Below, piece after piece: positions 10,464 through 19,589 of a stretch of DNA of 64,000 bases. Position numbers and translations under genes: made by a program. The DNA lies in NCBI GenBank assembly GCA_002422395.1, contig DIUY01000011.1, forward strand, positions 62,001 through 126,000, given 5' to 3'. This stretch comes from Methylococcaceae bacterium UBA6146 (GTDB taxonomy: Bacteria > Pseudomonadota > Gammaproteobacteria > Methylococcales > Methylomonadaceae). The notes beneath the pieces were generated by a model. The model was given only the letters and a program-made list of their open reading frames with translations. It ran no database searches and was not told where the DNA came from. Position 1 is the stretch's first letter, and the number at the start of each line of letters is the position of its first letter.

Positions 10464-11344
10464 AAGGCCGCTTATTGCACCATGAAAAGCTCGCGAAATA
10501 TACCAGCTGGCGCGTGGGCGGGCCGGCTGAACGGCTTTATATCCCACATGACCGCGCCGATTTGATTGAATTTGTTAAAGGCTTGCCTGCGGGCGAACCG
10601 GTGTTCTGGATGGGTCTAGGCAGTAATTTATTGGTCAGGGATGGCGGCATACGCGGCACAGTGATCAACACTAAAGGGCGTTTGAGGGCAATGTCTTTAC
10701 TTGAAGACGGCACGGTTTATGTTGAGGCAGGTGTGCCCTGCGCACATGTCGCGCGGTTTTGCTGCGAGCAGGGTCTGGTTGGCGCCGAGTTTCTGGCAGG
10801 CATTCCGGGCACGATGGGCGGCGCTTTAAAAATGAACGCCGGTGCGTTTGGTGGCGAAACCTGGGGCATTGTCAAGCATGTTGACATGCTCAACGCCGCA
10901 GGCGAAGTGGCACGACGCAATCCTGAGGATTTTACGGTTGCTTACCGGTCGGTAAAAGGGTGTGAGGGCGAATGGTTTCTGTCCGCCCTGTTAATCTTGG
11001 CGCACGGCGACACCGCCGCCAGCCAACAGAAAATCAGGGAGTTGCTGGAAAAACGGGCAAAAACACAGCCGACCAACCAGCCAAGTTGTGGTTCGGTGTT
11101 TAAAAATCCGGAAGGCGACCATGCGGCACGGTTAATAGAACAAACCGGTTTAAAAGGTTATGCGCTGGGCGGTGCTTGCGTGTCAGAAAAACACGCCAAT
11201 TTTATCGTTAACACCGGTAATGCTACGGCGGCTGAGATAGAAGCGCTTATTAAAATGGTTCAGATTAAAGTGGAGGAAAAACAGGGTGTTGTGTTACATA
11301 CAGAGGTGTGCATGGTAGGTGAAGTGGAGGTGGATGATGGTTAA
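10460..11344 (+). CDS. murB: UDP-N-acetylenolpyruvoylglucosamine reductase
   Basis: FAD enzyme that reduces UDP-GlcNAc-enolpyruvate to UDP-MurNAc with NADPH. The product is 294 residues and starts with GTG at 10460, overlapping the murC stop. Recognisable segments are [11 protein letters not shown], the FAD-binding [29 protein letters not shown], and [10 protein letters not shown] containing the catalytic serine region. The length and the second tyrosine-poor loop fit a short (type II-like) MurB. It overlaps the start of ddl by 8 bp. Confidence 0.95.
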   Translation: MKGRLLHHEKLAKYTSWRVGGPAERLYIPHDRADLIEFVKGLPAGEPVFWMGLGSNLLVRDGGIRGTVINTKGRLRAMSLLEDGTVYVEAGVPCAHVARFCCEQGLVGAEFLAGIPGTMGGALKMNAGAFGGETWGIVKHVDMLNAAGEVARRNPEDFTVAYRSVKGCEGEWFLSALLILAHGDTAASQQKIRELLEKRAKTQPTNQPSCGSVFKNPEGDHAARLIEQTGLKGYALGGACVSEKHANFIVNTGNATAAEIEALIKMVQIKVEEKQGVVLHTEVCMVGEVEVDDG

Positions 11345-12257
11345 TGATCCCCAACAATTTGGCCGTGTTGCGGTAATGATGGGCGGCAGTGCGGCGGAAC
11401 GTGCAGTGTCCCTAAGAAGCGGCGCCGCTGTTTATGACGCGTTAAAAAACCAAGGTGTAGATGTTATTGCCGTCGATGTCACCGGCAGTCCAATTGACGC
11501 CCTCGCAGGGATAAAAGTGGACAGGGTGTTTAACATTATCCATGGCAGAGGTGGCGAAGATGGCGTGTTGCAGGCCGTTTTGCAAGTGCTGGGCATCCCT
11601 TACACGGGTAGCGGTGTCATGGCCTCGGCCTTGGCGATGGACAAATTAAGGACCAAGCTGTGTTGGCAAGGTTATGGGTTGGTCACCCCGAAATGGGCGG
11701 TATTGAAAACGGCTGATGATGTTGATGGCTGCATTGCCAAACTGGGTTTTCCGGTCATCGTCAAACCCGCCCAAGAAGGGTCAAGCATTGGCATGAGCAA
11801 AGCGCATAACCGCGAAGAATTGCTTGACGCCCTCGCCGTGGCGGCAGAATTTAATTGTGATGTCTATGCCGAAAGTTGGGTGACTGGCAAAGAATATACG
11901 GTTGGCGTCTTAGACGGCGTGGCGTTACCGGTCATCCGTTTGGAAACGCCGCGTAGTTTTTATGATTACGAAGCCAAATATAACGCCACGACCACGCAGT
12001 ACCATTGCCCCTGTGGCTTGGTGGAAGCGCAGGAGTTGCGGCTAAAGGGGCTGGCGGTCACTGCCTGTGAAGTCATCGGCATTAAAGGTTGGGCGCGGGT
12101 TGATGTGTTTATTGACGACGCCGGACAGTACCAGTTGATAGAAGTGAATACTGTACCCGGCATGACCGACCATAGCTTGGTGCCGATGGCGGCTAGGCAG
12201 GCGGGCATTGGGTTTGAGGAATTGGTCTGGCGGATATTGGCAACCAGCCTCGCTTAA
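11337..12257 (+). CDS. ddl: D-alanine:D-alanine ligase
   Basis: ATP-grasp ligase supplying D-Ala-D-Ala to MurF. I place the start at ATG 11337, which has a GGAGG site 6 bp upstream; ATG 11334 is an equally framed alternative. The upstream extension overlaps murB and is unlikely. Visible motifs are VAVMMGGSAAERAVSLRSG, the HGRGGEDGVLQ loop, PVIVKPAQEGSSIGM for ATP binding, and the metal/ATP site LIEVNTVPGMTDHSLVP. The length of 306 residues fits DdlB. The TAATG junction couples it to ftsQ. Confidence 0.95.
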   Translation: MVNDPQQFGRVAVMMGGSAAERAVSLRSGAAVYDALKNQGVDVIAVDVTGSPIDALAGIKVDRVFNIIHGRGGEDGVLQAVLQVLGIPYTGSGVMASALAMDKLRTKLCWQGYGLVTPKWAVLKTADDVDGCIAKLGFPVIVKPAQEGSSIGMSKAHNREELLDALAVAAEFNCDVYAESWVTGKEYTVGVLDGVALPVIRLETPRSFYDYEAKYNATTTQYHCPCGLVEAQELRLKGLAVTACEVIGIKGWARVDVFIDDAGQYQLIEVNTVPGMTDHSLVPMAARQAGIGFEELVWRILATSLA

Positions 12258-13051
12258 TGGACAACAAGGTAAGTGCGAACAATTTGCTGCTGGCGCTACT
12301 GCTTTTAGCGGGTTTGGTTTGGTGGTTTGGGCACAAAAGCATGGAAACGCGTTTGTCGACCGTTAAAATGGCGTCATTGCCGGTCAAATATGTGAGGGTT
12401 GAAGGTGTTTTTCAATACCTTAGCAAAGAGGAGCTGCAAGCGGTGTTGTTGCCTTTGGTGACCACTGGATTTTTTGATGCGGACATGCAGGCAATACAGC
12501 AGGCCGTAGCCAATTTGCCTTGGGTTGGCGCGGTGGCGGTAAAGCGGGTATGGCCCGATGCCATTGAGATAAAAGTGCGGGAAAAGAAAGCGTTCGCCCG
12601 CTGGGGACGGCATAGCTTAATAACGGAACAGGGCATTATCTTTACGCCCGACACTATAGACCCACAGCGGGACATGGTTGTTCTGACGGGGCCGGCGCAG
12701 CAGCAATTGAAAGTTTTGGAAATTATGAAGGGCATTAAAACGGCTCTGGCGGACCAGGCGATGACGCTGGCGGAGTTTAGCGTTAATGAACGCTGGGCAT
12801 GGAAAATCAAATTGACAACAGGCTTGGAAATATTGCTGGGACGCGATGAGCAGTTAAAAAAATTACAGCGGTTTTTAAAATCCCTGTCAGTGTTAAGACA
12901 AGAACAGGTGGATGCAATGGTAATCGCCGATTTACGCTATCCCAACGGTTTTGCGGTCTCATGGAAATCAGGCACTGCACAAATCGATTGGGAAAGTATC
13001 GCAAACCCGGACAATAAAACAGATGAGCACACAAAAAAAGCGACAGAGTAG
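12257..13051 (+). CDS. ftsQ: Cell division protein FtsQ
   Basis: Bitopic divisome protein linking the cytoplasmic ring to the periplasmic FtsL/FtsB complex. The 264-residue product has a short cytoplasmic tail, one membrane helix at about residues 8-23 (LLLALLLLAGLVWWFG), and a POTRA segment beginning at LPVKYVRVEGVFQYLS. A conserved NLPWVGAVAVKRVWPDAIEIKVREKKAFARW stretch follows (shown here as one description, positions about 82-112). The identification also rests on its place between ddl and ftsA. Confidence 0.93.
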   Translation: MDNKVSANNLLLALLLLAGLVWWFGHKSMETRLSTVKMASLPVKYVRVEGVFQYLSKEELQAVLLPLVTTGFFDADMQAIQQAVANLPWVGAVAVKRVWPDAIEIKVREKKAFARWGRHSLITEQGIIFTPDTIDPQRDMVVLTGPAQQQLKVLEIMKGIKTALADQAMTLAEFSVNERWAWKIKLTTGLEILLGRDEQLKKLQRFLKSLSVLRQEQVDAMVIADLRYPNGFAVSWKSGTAQIDWESIANPDNKTDEHTKKATE

Positions 13052-13056
13052 GCAAA

Positions 13057-14286
13057 ATGGCTAGAAACAGAACAGAGCGTAATTTAATAGTCGGATTGGA
13101 TATAGGCACATCTAAAGTTGCGGCTATTGTTGGTGAGCTTACCAGTGATGGCGGGATAGAAATCATCGGCATCGGTAAGGCCCCCTCGCGCGGCCTTAAA
13201 AAGGGTGTGGTGGTTAATCTGGAATCGACTGTGCAATCTATACAGCGGGCGATTGAAGAAGCCGAACTGATGGCGGGCTGTCAAATCAAGTCCGTTTTTG
13301 CCGGGATTGCCGGCAGCCATATCAGAAGTCTGAACTCACACGGGGTAGTTGCTATCAAAGATAAGGAAGTGACCCAATACGATGTTGACCGGGTGATTGA
13401 CTCGGCTAAGGCAATGGCGATACCGGCTGATCAAAAACTTCTGCATATTTTGCCGCAGGAATTTGTCATTGACCTCCAAGACGGCATTAAAGAGCCTATC
13501 GGGATGTCCGGTATCCGCTTGGAAGCGCGGGTGCATATGGTCACTGGCAGCGTCAGCGCCTCGCAAAACATCATCAAATGTATCCGCCGCTGTGGGCTTG
13601 AAGTTGATGACATTGTGTTGGAGCAGTTGGCATCCTGTAATTCGGTGCTTACCGAAGATGAAAAAGAACTGGGTGTCTGCTTGATAGACATGGGCGGAGG
13701 CACAACGGATATCGCCATTTTTGTCGATGGCGCTATCAAGCATACCGCAGTCATTCCGATAGCGGGCGATCAGGTGACCAATGATATTGCGGTCGCGTTA
13801 CGCACGCCGACGGTGAACGCTGAAGAAATTAAACAAAAATATGCCTGCGCATTAACACAGCTGGCCGATGCGGAAGGGACCATTGATGTGCCAAGCATTG
13901 GTGACCGGGCGCCGCGTAAGATTTCTAGGCAAAATCTGGCGGAAATAATTGAACCGCGCTATGAAGAGCTGATGCTATTGGTGCAATCTGAGCTAAGGCG
14001 CAGTGGTAACGAAGAACTGATAGCAGCCGGCATCGTGCTGACGGGGGGTAGCTCAAAAGTGATGGGTCTGATCGAGTTGGCGGAAGAAATTTTTCATATG
14101 CCGGTGCGTATGGGCGGGCCGGAAAATGTGGCGGGTCTAACTGAAGTGGTGAAAAATCCGATTTATTCAACAGGCGTCGGTTTATTGATGTATGGCAGGG
14201 AGCATCAAGGGATAGGCAGAAGCAGCGATGCAGAAAATGGCGGATGGATTGCACAGGTGAAAAATTGGTTTCAGGGTAATTTTTAA
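13057..14286 (+). CDS. ftsA: Cell division protein FtsA
   Basis: Actin-like ATPase that tethers FtsZ filaments to the inner membrane and recruits later divisome proteins. The 409-residue product has the phosphate-1 loop VGLDIGTSKVAAIVG at the N-terminus, the phosphate-2 loop LIDMGGGTTDIAIF and the adenosine motif GIVLTGGSSKVMG. The C-terminus (GGWIAQVKNWFQGNF) is an amphipathic helix of the type that binds the membrane. It begins 5 bp after ftsQ. Confidence 0.97.
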   Translation: MARNRTERNLIVGLDIGTSKVAAIVGELTSDGGIEIIGIGKAPSRGLKKGVVVNLESTVQSIQRAIEEAELMAGCQIKSVFAGIAGSHIRSLNSHGVVAIKDKEVTQYDVDRVIDSAKAMAIPADQKLLHILPQEFVIDLQDGIKEPIGMSGIRLEARVHMVTGSVSASQNIIKCIRRCGLEVDDIVLEQLASCNSVLTEDEKELGVCLIDMGGGTTDIAIFVDGAIKHTAVIPIAGDQVTNDIAVALRTPTVNAEEIKQKYACALTQLADAEGTIDVPSIGDRAPRKISRQNLAEIIEPRYEELMLLVQSELRRSGNEELIAAGIVLTGGSSKVMGLIELAEEIFHMPVRMGGPENVAGLTEVVKNPIYSTGVGLLMYGREHQGIGRSSDAENGGWIAQVKNWFQGNF

Positions 14287-14326
14287 TGGCTTTATATTGT
14301 GTGTCTAAATTTTAAGGGGCAGTAAA

Positions 14327-15496
14327 ATGAAATATGAATTGGTGGATAATAGCGAAACTGCCGTCATCAAAGTTATTGGTGTGGGCGGGGGGGGTGGTAA
14401 TGCGGTCAATCATATGGCTGACAGCCATATTGAAGGCGTTGAATTCATCTGTGCAAACACTGACGCGCAGGCGTTAAGAAAACTTCAGGTCAGCACGATT
14501 ATCCAATTAGGCGTCGAGTTGACTAAAGGCTTGGGGGCGGGCACTAATCCAGAAATTGGCAGGCAGGCCGCGCAGGAAAACAAAGACCGCATCAAAGAAG
14601 CGTTACAGGGTGCGGATATGGTTTTCTTAACAGCGGGCATGGGGGGTGGCACCGGCACGGGGGCGATTCCGGTGATTGCCGAAATTGCCCGCGAAATGGG
14701 CATCCTGACCGTTGCCGTAGTCACCAAGCCGTTTTTGTTTGAAGGCAAAAAGAAACAGCTGGTTGCTGAACAAGGTATTGCCGAGTTAGAAAAATATGTG
14801 GACTCATTGATTACAATCCCTAACCAGAAATTGTTGCCGGTGTTAGGTAATAACGTGTCATTGATGAATGCGTTTAAGGCCGCTAACGATGTCCTGCTGG
14901 ATGCGGTGCAAGGCATAACCGAGCTGATTGTCCATCCTGGCATGATCAACGTCGACTTTGCCGATGTCAGGACGGTAATGTCCGGCATGGGTGCCGCCAT
15001 TATGGGCATTGGCTCTGCGTCAGGCGAAAACCGTGCCCGGCTTGCCGCTGAAGAAGCGATCAAATGCCCCTTGCTGGAAGACATCAACCTGCAAGGCGCA
15101 CGTGGCATATTGGTCAACATTTCCGCTGCGGATATGGGTATTGCCGAGTTTGACGAAGTGGGTAATATTGTCCATGAATTTGCATCGGAAGACGCCATCA
15201 TCAAAATTGGCACCGCCATTGACCCATCGCTAGGGGATGAAATTAAAGTCACCGTGGTGGCGACTGGTATGGGGGCACCAGCGGTGGCTAAAGCAACCGT
15301 CAAGGTTATGCAGCGCCCTGGCGGGACCAATTACGATGATTTCGACAAGCCGACGATAATTCGCCGCGATAAAGGCGAAATTAAAACCGAGACTAAAACT
15401 GAAAGCAGAGAAAAACGTTTCGGTGCACAGCCTAAAAAAGAAGCGGATTTGGATTATCTCGACATCCCCGCCTTTTTGAGGCGTCAAGCGGACTAA
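14327..15496 (+). CDS. ftsZ: Cell division protein FtsZ
   Basis: Tubulin-like GTPase forming the Z ring. The product is 389 residues. The tubulin signature GGGTGTG lies within TAGMGGGTGTGAIPVI, and GVGGGGGNAVNHM forms the N-terminal nucleotide loop. The conserved C-terminal peptide LDYLDIPAFLRRQ, which binds FtsA and ZipA, is intact. A 40-bp gap from ftsA carries an AAGGGG ribosome-binding site (around 14317). lpxC, which often follows ftsZ in gammaproteobacteria, is not here. Confidence 0.98.
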   Translation: MKYELVDNSETAVIKVIGVGGGGGNAVNHMADSHIEGVEFICANTDAQALRKLQVSTIIQLGVELTKGLGAGTNPEIGRQAAQENKDRIKEALQGADMVFLTAGMGGGTGTGAIPVIAEIAREMGILTVAVVTKPFLFEGKKKQLVAEQGIAELEKYVDSLITIPNQKLLPVLGNNVSLMNAFKAANDVLLDAVQGITELIVHPGMINVDFADVRTVMSGMGAAIMGIGSASGENRARLAAEEAIKCPLLEDINLQGARGILVNISAADMGIAEFDEVGNIVHEFASEDAIIKIGTAIDPSLGDEIKVTVVATGMGAPAVAKATVKVMQRPGGTNYDDFDKPTIIRRDKGEIKTETKTESREKRFGAQPKKEADLDYLDIPAFLRRQAD

Positions 15497-15594
15497 ATCA
15501 GCGGCTGGGCGGCTTCCTTAAAGCCCCCCTTGATTTTTACGGTAATGGCCAAACCGGAACCGTTTTTGAATCATCCGCATCACAGAAAAACGGC

Positions 15595-15628
15595 ACGGCT
15601 GCTAACCCTTTAAAAGACTGGCAGCCGT
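15595..15628. repeat. Short palindromic element, related copy at 35869-35901
   Basis: Arms ACGGCTGC and GCAGCCGT are perfect 8-bp inverted repeats around a centre containing CCTTTAAAAG. A 33-bp stretch at 35869-35901 has the same arms and a closely similar centre (CCTTAAAGG). Sharing both the arms and the centre suggests a dispersed palindromic repeat rather than two unrelated terminators. Confidence 0.55.
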
Positions 15629-15755
15629 CAACCCAAGCAGTCTTTTGTAAAGCGAAACGCTTAATTTCTTGGGCTTCCCTCCCGATTATCTATGGCAAAA
15701 AACGCCATATTTACTTACAATGAATCGTTAAACCCCCTTCTTTTTTCTGCCATCG

Positions 15756-15782
15756 CAGTGCGCCAACAAGGTTGGCGCACTG
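15756..15782 (+). promoter_or_regulatory. Strong hairpin in the presumed 5' leader of the oxidoreductase
   Basis: CAGTGCGCCAAC and GTTGGCGCACTG form a perfect 12-bp stem with a 3-nt loop (AAG). It ends 24 bp upstream of the ATG at 15807. No T-run follows on either strand, so it does not look like an intrinsic terminator. A stabilising or regulatory 5'-leader hairpin, or a dimeric protein-binding site, is possible. Confidence 0.5.
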
Positions 15783-15806
15783 TCGGGCTAAGCCAACATA
15801 AACATT

Positions 15807-18800
15807 ATGCAACAAAACAATTTTACGCTGGGTATCACCGATTTCACTTACGCCGATTTATATGATGCAGCGCGTCTTAACGATTTGCTGGCCGTGTTTG
15901 ATGCTTCGGTCAAACACCATGATGCCGACCTTTTTGACCAGTATGCCGCTTATCGGGATTCTCAGGGCGAAGGTTTGACAGCAGAGCAAGTCTCTGAATT
16001 GCTGGTCAATATGGGGCCTTATGTCGGCCAGTTCGTTGCAAAGCTGTTTAATGTGACCAGACAGCACCAAGCCCAGGCGGCAAAGATAAAAGAAGAAATC
16101 GACACCGTTTTTACCTATAAAAATGAAGTGGTGGAAAAATTGGGGGTCGTTTTTAAAGGCCAGGACACCAGCGACTGGAATATCCCCGAAATATTAAACC
16201 GTTTTGATTTGCTGATTGCCGCAGGTTTTCCCGAAGCCAATTCCGACAATGACCCTGAACACCGGGTTGCCCGCGTCGGTGCGGCGATTGGGTTGTTGTC
16301 CGCCCATTACAAATTGCTTGCCAAAAGCAAAGACAGTAGCTATGACGGTGCCGATGAAAAAGTTGCAGAGTTGCGTGCCAAACTGGCTGCGCATGAGCTG
16401 GCGTCAGAGGAATTCAAGACCTGTTTTGAACGCCAAAATGATGGGTTCGTCGCTTATCTGATGGACATCGTGCAACGCTGGAGCTTTGTCGCCCAACAGG
16501 ATAATGATGTCGTCGCCAATTGGTTGAGCTTCAAATTGCCCGAAAAACGTGATTTTGACAATCTGGTCGAGCACGACACTGTAGACCGTGGCGAATTCAC
16601 CGCCTGGATGGGCGGGTTAGAAAACCGCCGCCGCCGCGACGGCTTTAAGCTGACCGACCCGCGATTTAACGGTCGGGAAGTGTTGTCCGAAGTCAATCAC
16701 TGCATTTATTGCCACGAGCGCGACACCGATTCTTGCTCGAAGGGCATGCGCAACAAAAAAACCAACACCTTTAAAGTCGATCCGCTGGGCGTGACCACCA
16801 TCGGTTGCCCGTTGGATGAGAAAATCTCCGAAATGCACCTGGTCAAACGCCGTGGCGACAATATCGGTGCGTTGGCAATTATCATTGTCGATAACCCGAT
16901 GTGCCCTGGCACTGGCCACCGGATTTGCAACGAGTGCATGAAAGGCTGCATTTACCAAAAAACCGATCCGGTCAACATCCCGCAAATTGAAACCAATGTG
17001 CTCACCGACGTGCTGTTTATGCCTTACGGCTTTGAAATCTACAGCCTGTTGACGCGCTGGAACCCGCTTAATGTCAAGCGTCCGGTGATGCAAGCGTACA
17101 ACGGCAAAAACGCCTTGGTGGTGGGTTTAGGCCCTGCCGGTTACACAATGAGCCATTATTTGTTGAACGAAGGCTTTGCTGTTGCCGGTATCGACGGGCT
17201 TAAAATTGAACCGTTACCCCTTGAATTGACGGGCGACGAAAACAATCTGCCGTTACCGATAGTCGATTTCAACGAACTCTACGAAGACCTCGACAAACGT
17301 ATCTTGGCGGGCTTTGGCGGTGTCGCCGAATACGGTATCACCGTGCGCTGGGATAAAAATTTCTTAAAAGTCATCTACCTGACCTTGGCGCGGCGCAAAG
17401 CCTTCCGTGCTTATGGCGGTGTGCGCTTTGGCGGCACGATTACGATTGATGACGCGTGGGACATGGGTTTCGACCATATCTGCATCGCTTCCGGCGCGGG
17501 CAAGCCAACCATCATCAACCTGAAAAACAACCTGCTGCGCGGTATCCGCAAAGCCTCGGACTTTTTAATGGCCTTGCAATTGACCGGCGCGGCAAAAATG
17601 TCGTCTTTGGCTAACTTGCAAGTGCGTCTGCCTGCGGGCGTTATCGGCGGCGGTTTGACGGCGATAGACACCGCCACTGAATTGATGGCGTACTATCCGG
17701 TGCAAGTGGAAAAAATCCTGCACCGCTATGAAACGCTGGCCGCCCGTTACGGCGAAGAAAAAGTCCTGGCCCGTTATGATAAAGAAGAGGGCTTGATCCT
17801 CGATGAGTTCTTGGCGCATGGCTCAGCCATCCGCGCCGAACGCGGACGGGCTGCCGCCACCGGCGAGTTGCCGAACTTCCAGCCGTTAGTGGAAAGTTGG
17901 GGTGGCGTGACCTTGTTCTACCGCAAAGGCATGACCGATGCGCCTGCGTATCGCCAAAACCACGAAGAAATCGCCGAAGCTTTGGAAGAAGGCATTGCGC
18001 TGGCGGAAGGCATGAGCCCATTAGAAGCAATCGCCGATGAGTTCGGTCATTTGCAGGCCGTGGAATTTGACAAGCAGGTCTTGGAAGAAGGCCGCTGGAA
18101 AAGCGCAGGCAAAAATGTCACCGTCCCGTTGCGTAATTTATACATTGCCGCAGGGACATCACCCAACACCATCTACCAAAGTGAATATCCAAAAACCTTT
18201 GAAATGGACAAGCACTTCTTCCAACGCCACCAACCCGAATGGACTGACGGCAAATTGGAATTGGTGCCGATGCACGATGAAGCCGCGCCTAAGCTTGGTA
18301 AACCCGCGCCGCTCACTTCGTACCAAAAAGACGGTAAATTCATCAGCTTTTACGGCGACAACCACCCTGTTTATGCAGGCAACGTCGTTAAGGCAATGGC
18401 GAGCGCGAAAAACGGTTACCCGTATGTCGCCAAGCTGTTCGAGAAGGAATTGGCGGCGCTTGACCCTGCCCTGCAACCGGAGCGCGATGCGGCATTAACC
18501 GCCCTGTTCAAGCGTCTGGATGAAGCGTTCACAGCAACGATTGTCGCCATCAACCGTCTGACGCCGACGATTATCGAAGTGGTCGTCAAAGCCCCGATGG
18601 CGGCGGCCAAATTCCAGCCAGGCCAATTTTACCGCGTACAAAACTTTGAAGCCTTTGCGCCGACCGTTGAAAACACCGTGCTGGCCGCCGAAGGTTTGGC
18701 GCTGACCGGTGCCGAAGTTTACCCTGAGCAAGGCACGGTATCGTTGATTGCCTTGGAAATGGGTTCATCATCCCGCTTGTGCGCCACTTGGAACATCGGC

Positions 18801-19493
18801 GATAAAGTGGTGCTGATGGGCGTGACCGGCACCCCGACCGAAATCCCGACCGGCCAAACCGTGTTGCTGATCGGCGGCGGCTTGGGCAACGCGGTGCTGT
18901 TCTCCATCGGCAAGGCCATGCGTGCGGCTGGCAACAAGGTGATTTATTTTGCCGGTTACAAATTCAACCGTGACATTTTTAAGGTGGAAGACATCGAAGC
19001 CGCTTCCGATGTGATTGTCTGGTCGGTTGACAACACCCCGGGCGCAACCCCCATTACCCCAACCCGTCCGCAGGACAAGACCTTCGTCGGCAATATCCTC
19101 GAATGTATGCTGGCGTATGGCAATGGCGACTTAGGCGAGCAACCCATCCCACTGGCCGATGCCGACCACTTGATTGTCATTGGCTCCGACCGCATGATGG
19201 CGGCGGTCAAAGACGCCCGTTTCAACGTGCTGAAACCCTATTTGACCAAAGTCCAGCACGCTATCGGCTCCATCAACTCGCCGATGCAGTGCATGATGAA
19301 AGGCATCTGCGCCCAATGCCTATGCAAACACGTCGACCCCAACGGCGACGAATACTTTGTCTATTCTTGCTACAACCAAGACCAAGATCTGGACAAGGTG
19401 GACTTCCCGCACTTGAATGCAAGGCTGCGGCAAAATACCGTGCAGGAAAAATTATCCAATCTTTGGTTGGATTATTTGTTGGAACAGCAATAA
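15807..19493 (+). CDS. Large FAD/Fe-S NAD(P) oxidoreductase, GltD/NfnB-like plus PyrK/NfnA-like fusion
   Basis: A 1228-residue cytoplasmic-looking protein without a signal peptide. Residues 1 to about 290 are helical and unassigned. A cysteine-rich zone (about 297-385: CIYCHERDTDSC, CPLDEK, CPGTGHRICNECMKGC) resembles the iron-sulfur domain of the glutamate synthase small subunit. An FAD-binding loop follows (VVGLGPAGYTMSHYL, about 436-450), with a second nucleotide loop at PAGVIGGGLTAIDTATE. The last 330 residues look like a ferredoxin-reductase module: QFYRVQNFE, LLIGGGLGNAVLFSIG, and a CMMKGICAQC...C cluster typical of PyrK 2Fe-2S sites. The order matches NfnB followed by NfnA, the subunits of an electron-bifurcating transhydrogenase. 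That link is inference; substrate and partner are unknown. Confidence 0.8.
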   Translation: MQQNNFTLGITDFTYADLYDAARLNDLLAVFDASVKHHDADLFDQYAAYRDSQGEGLTAEQVSELLVNMGPYVGQFVAKLFNVTRQHQAQAAKIKEEIDTVFTYKNEVVEKLGVVFKGQDTSDWNIPEILNRFDLLIAAGFPEANSDNDPEHRVARVGAAIGLLSAHYKLLAKSKDSSYDGADEKVAELRAKLAAHELASEEFKTCFERQNDGFVAYLMDIVQRWSFVAQQDNDVVANWLSFKLPEKRDFDNLVEHDTVDRGEFTAWMGGLENRRRRDGFKLTDPRFNGREVLSEVNHCIYCHERDTDSCSKGMRNKKTNTFKVDPLGVTTIGCPLDEKISEMHLVKRRGDNIGALAIIIVDNPMCPGTGHRICNECMKGCIYQKTDPVNIPQIETNVLTDVLFMPYGFEIYSLLTRWNPLNVKRPVMQAYNGKNALVVGLGPAGYTMSHYLLNEGFAVAGIDGLKIEPLPLELTGDENNLPLPIVDFNELYEDLDKRILAGFGGVAEYGITVRWDKNFLKVIYLTLARRKAFRAYGGVRFGGTITIDDAWDMGFDHICIASGAGKPTIINLKNNLLRGIRKASDFLMALQLTGAAKMSSLANLQVRLPAGVIGGGLTAIDTATELMAYYPVQVEKILHRYETLAARYGEEKVLARYDKEEGLILDEFLAHGSAIRAERGRAAATGELPNFQPLVESWGGVTLFYRKGMTDAPAYRQNHEEIAEALEEGIALAEGMSPLEAIADEFGHLQAVEFDKQVLEEGRWKSAGKNVTVPLRNLYIAAGTSPNTIYQSEYPKTFEMDKHFFQRHQPEWTDGKLELVPMHDEAAPKLGKPAPLTSYQKDGKFISFYGDNHPVYAGNVVKAMASAKNGYPYVAKLFEKELAALDPALQPERDAALTALFKRLDEAFTATIVAINRLTPTIIEVVVKAPMAAAKFQPGQFYRVQNFEAFAPTVENTVLAAEGLALTGAEVYPEQGTVSLIALEMGSSSRLCATWNIGDKVVLMGVTGTPTEIPTGQTVLLIGGGLGNAVLFSIGKAMRAAGNKVIYFAGYKFNRDIFKVEDIEAASDVIVWSVDNTPGATPITPTRPQDKTFVGNILECMLAYGNGDLGEQPIPLADADHLIVIGSDRMMAAVKDARFNVLKPYLTKVQHAIGSINSPMQCMMKGICAQCLCKHVDPNGDEYFVYSCYNQDQDLDKVDFPHLNARLRQNTVQEKLSNLWLDYLLEQQ

Positions 19494-19515
19494 GCGGGTA
19501 ATCGCTTAAGTGATG

Positions 19516-19553
19516 AAAAAGCCGGACGGGGATGAACCTTTCCGGCTTTTTTT
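19516..19553. terminator. Bidirectional intrinsic terminator between oxidoreductase and CRISPR array
   Basis: Stem AAAAAGCCGGA / TCCGGCTTTTT with a 14-nt loop, followed by further T on the + strand. On the - strand the stem is followed by a run of five T. It can therefore end transcripts from the oxidoreductase (+) and from the CRISPR array (-). Confidence 0.85.
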
Positions 19554-19589
19554 GTATATTTTGAAAACTGCGCCCCCATCAAGACACGC

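Larger units (their letters stand above)
15497..15806 (+). other. Intergenic region between ftsZ and the large oxidoreductase
   Basis: No convincing gene is present in these 310 bp. They hold a hairpin with 8-bp arms (15595-15628) and, close to the next start codon, a perfect 12-bp-stem hairpin (15756-15782). No classical stem-plus-T-run terminator for ftsZ is visible. The promoter of the following gene probably lies here, but I could not pick one with confidence. Confidence 0.5.

Noticed and set aside
14485..15330. 281-residue - strand frame antisense to ftsZ
   Set aside because: Low-complexity shadow of ftsZ in another frame; ftsZ is certain.
15595..15628. Intrinsic terminator of ftsZ
   Set aside because: The hairpin is not followed by a T-run and a related copy occurs at 35.9 kb, so a repeat is the better reading.
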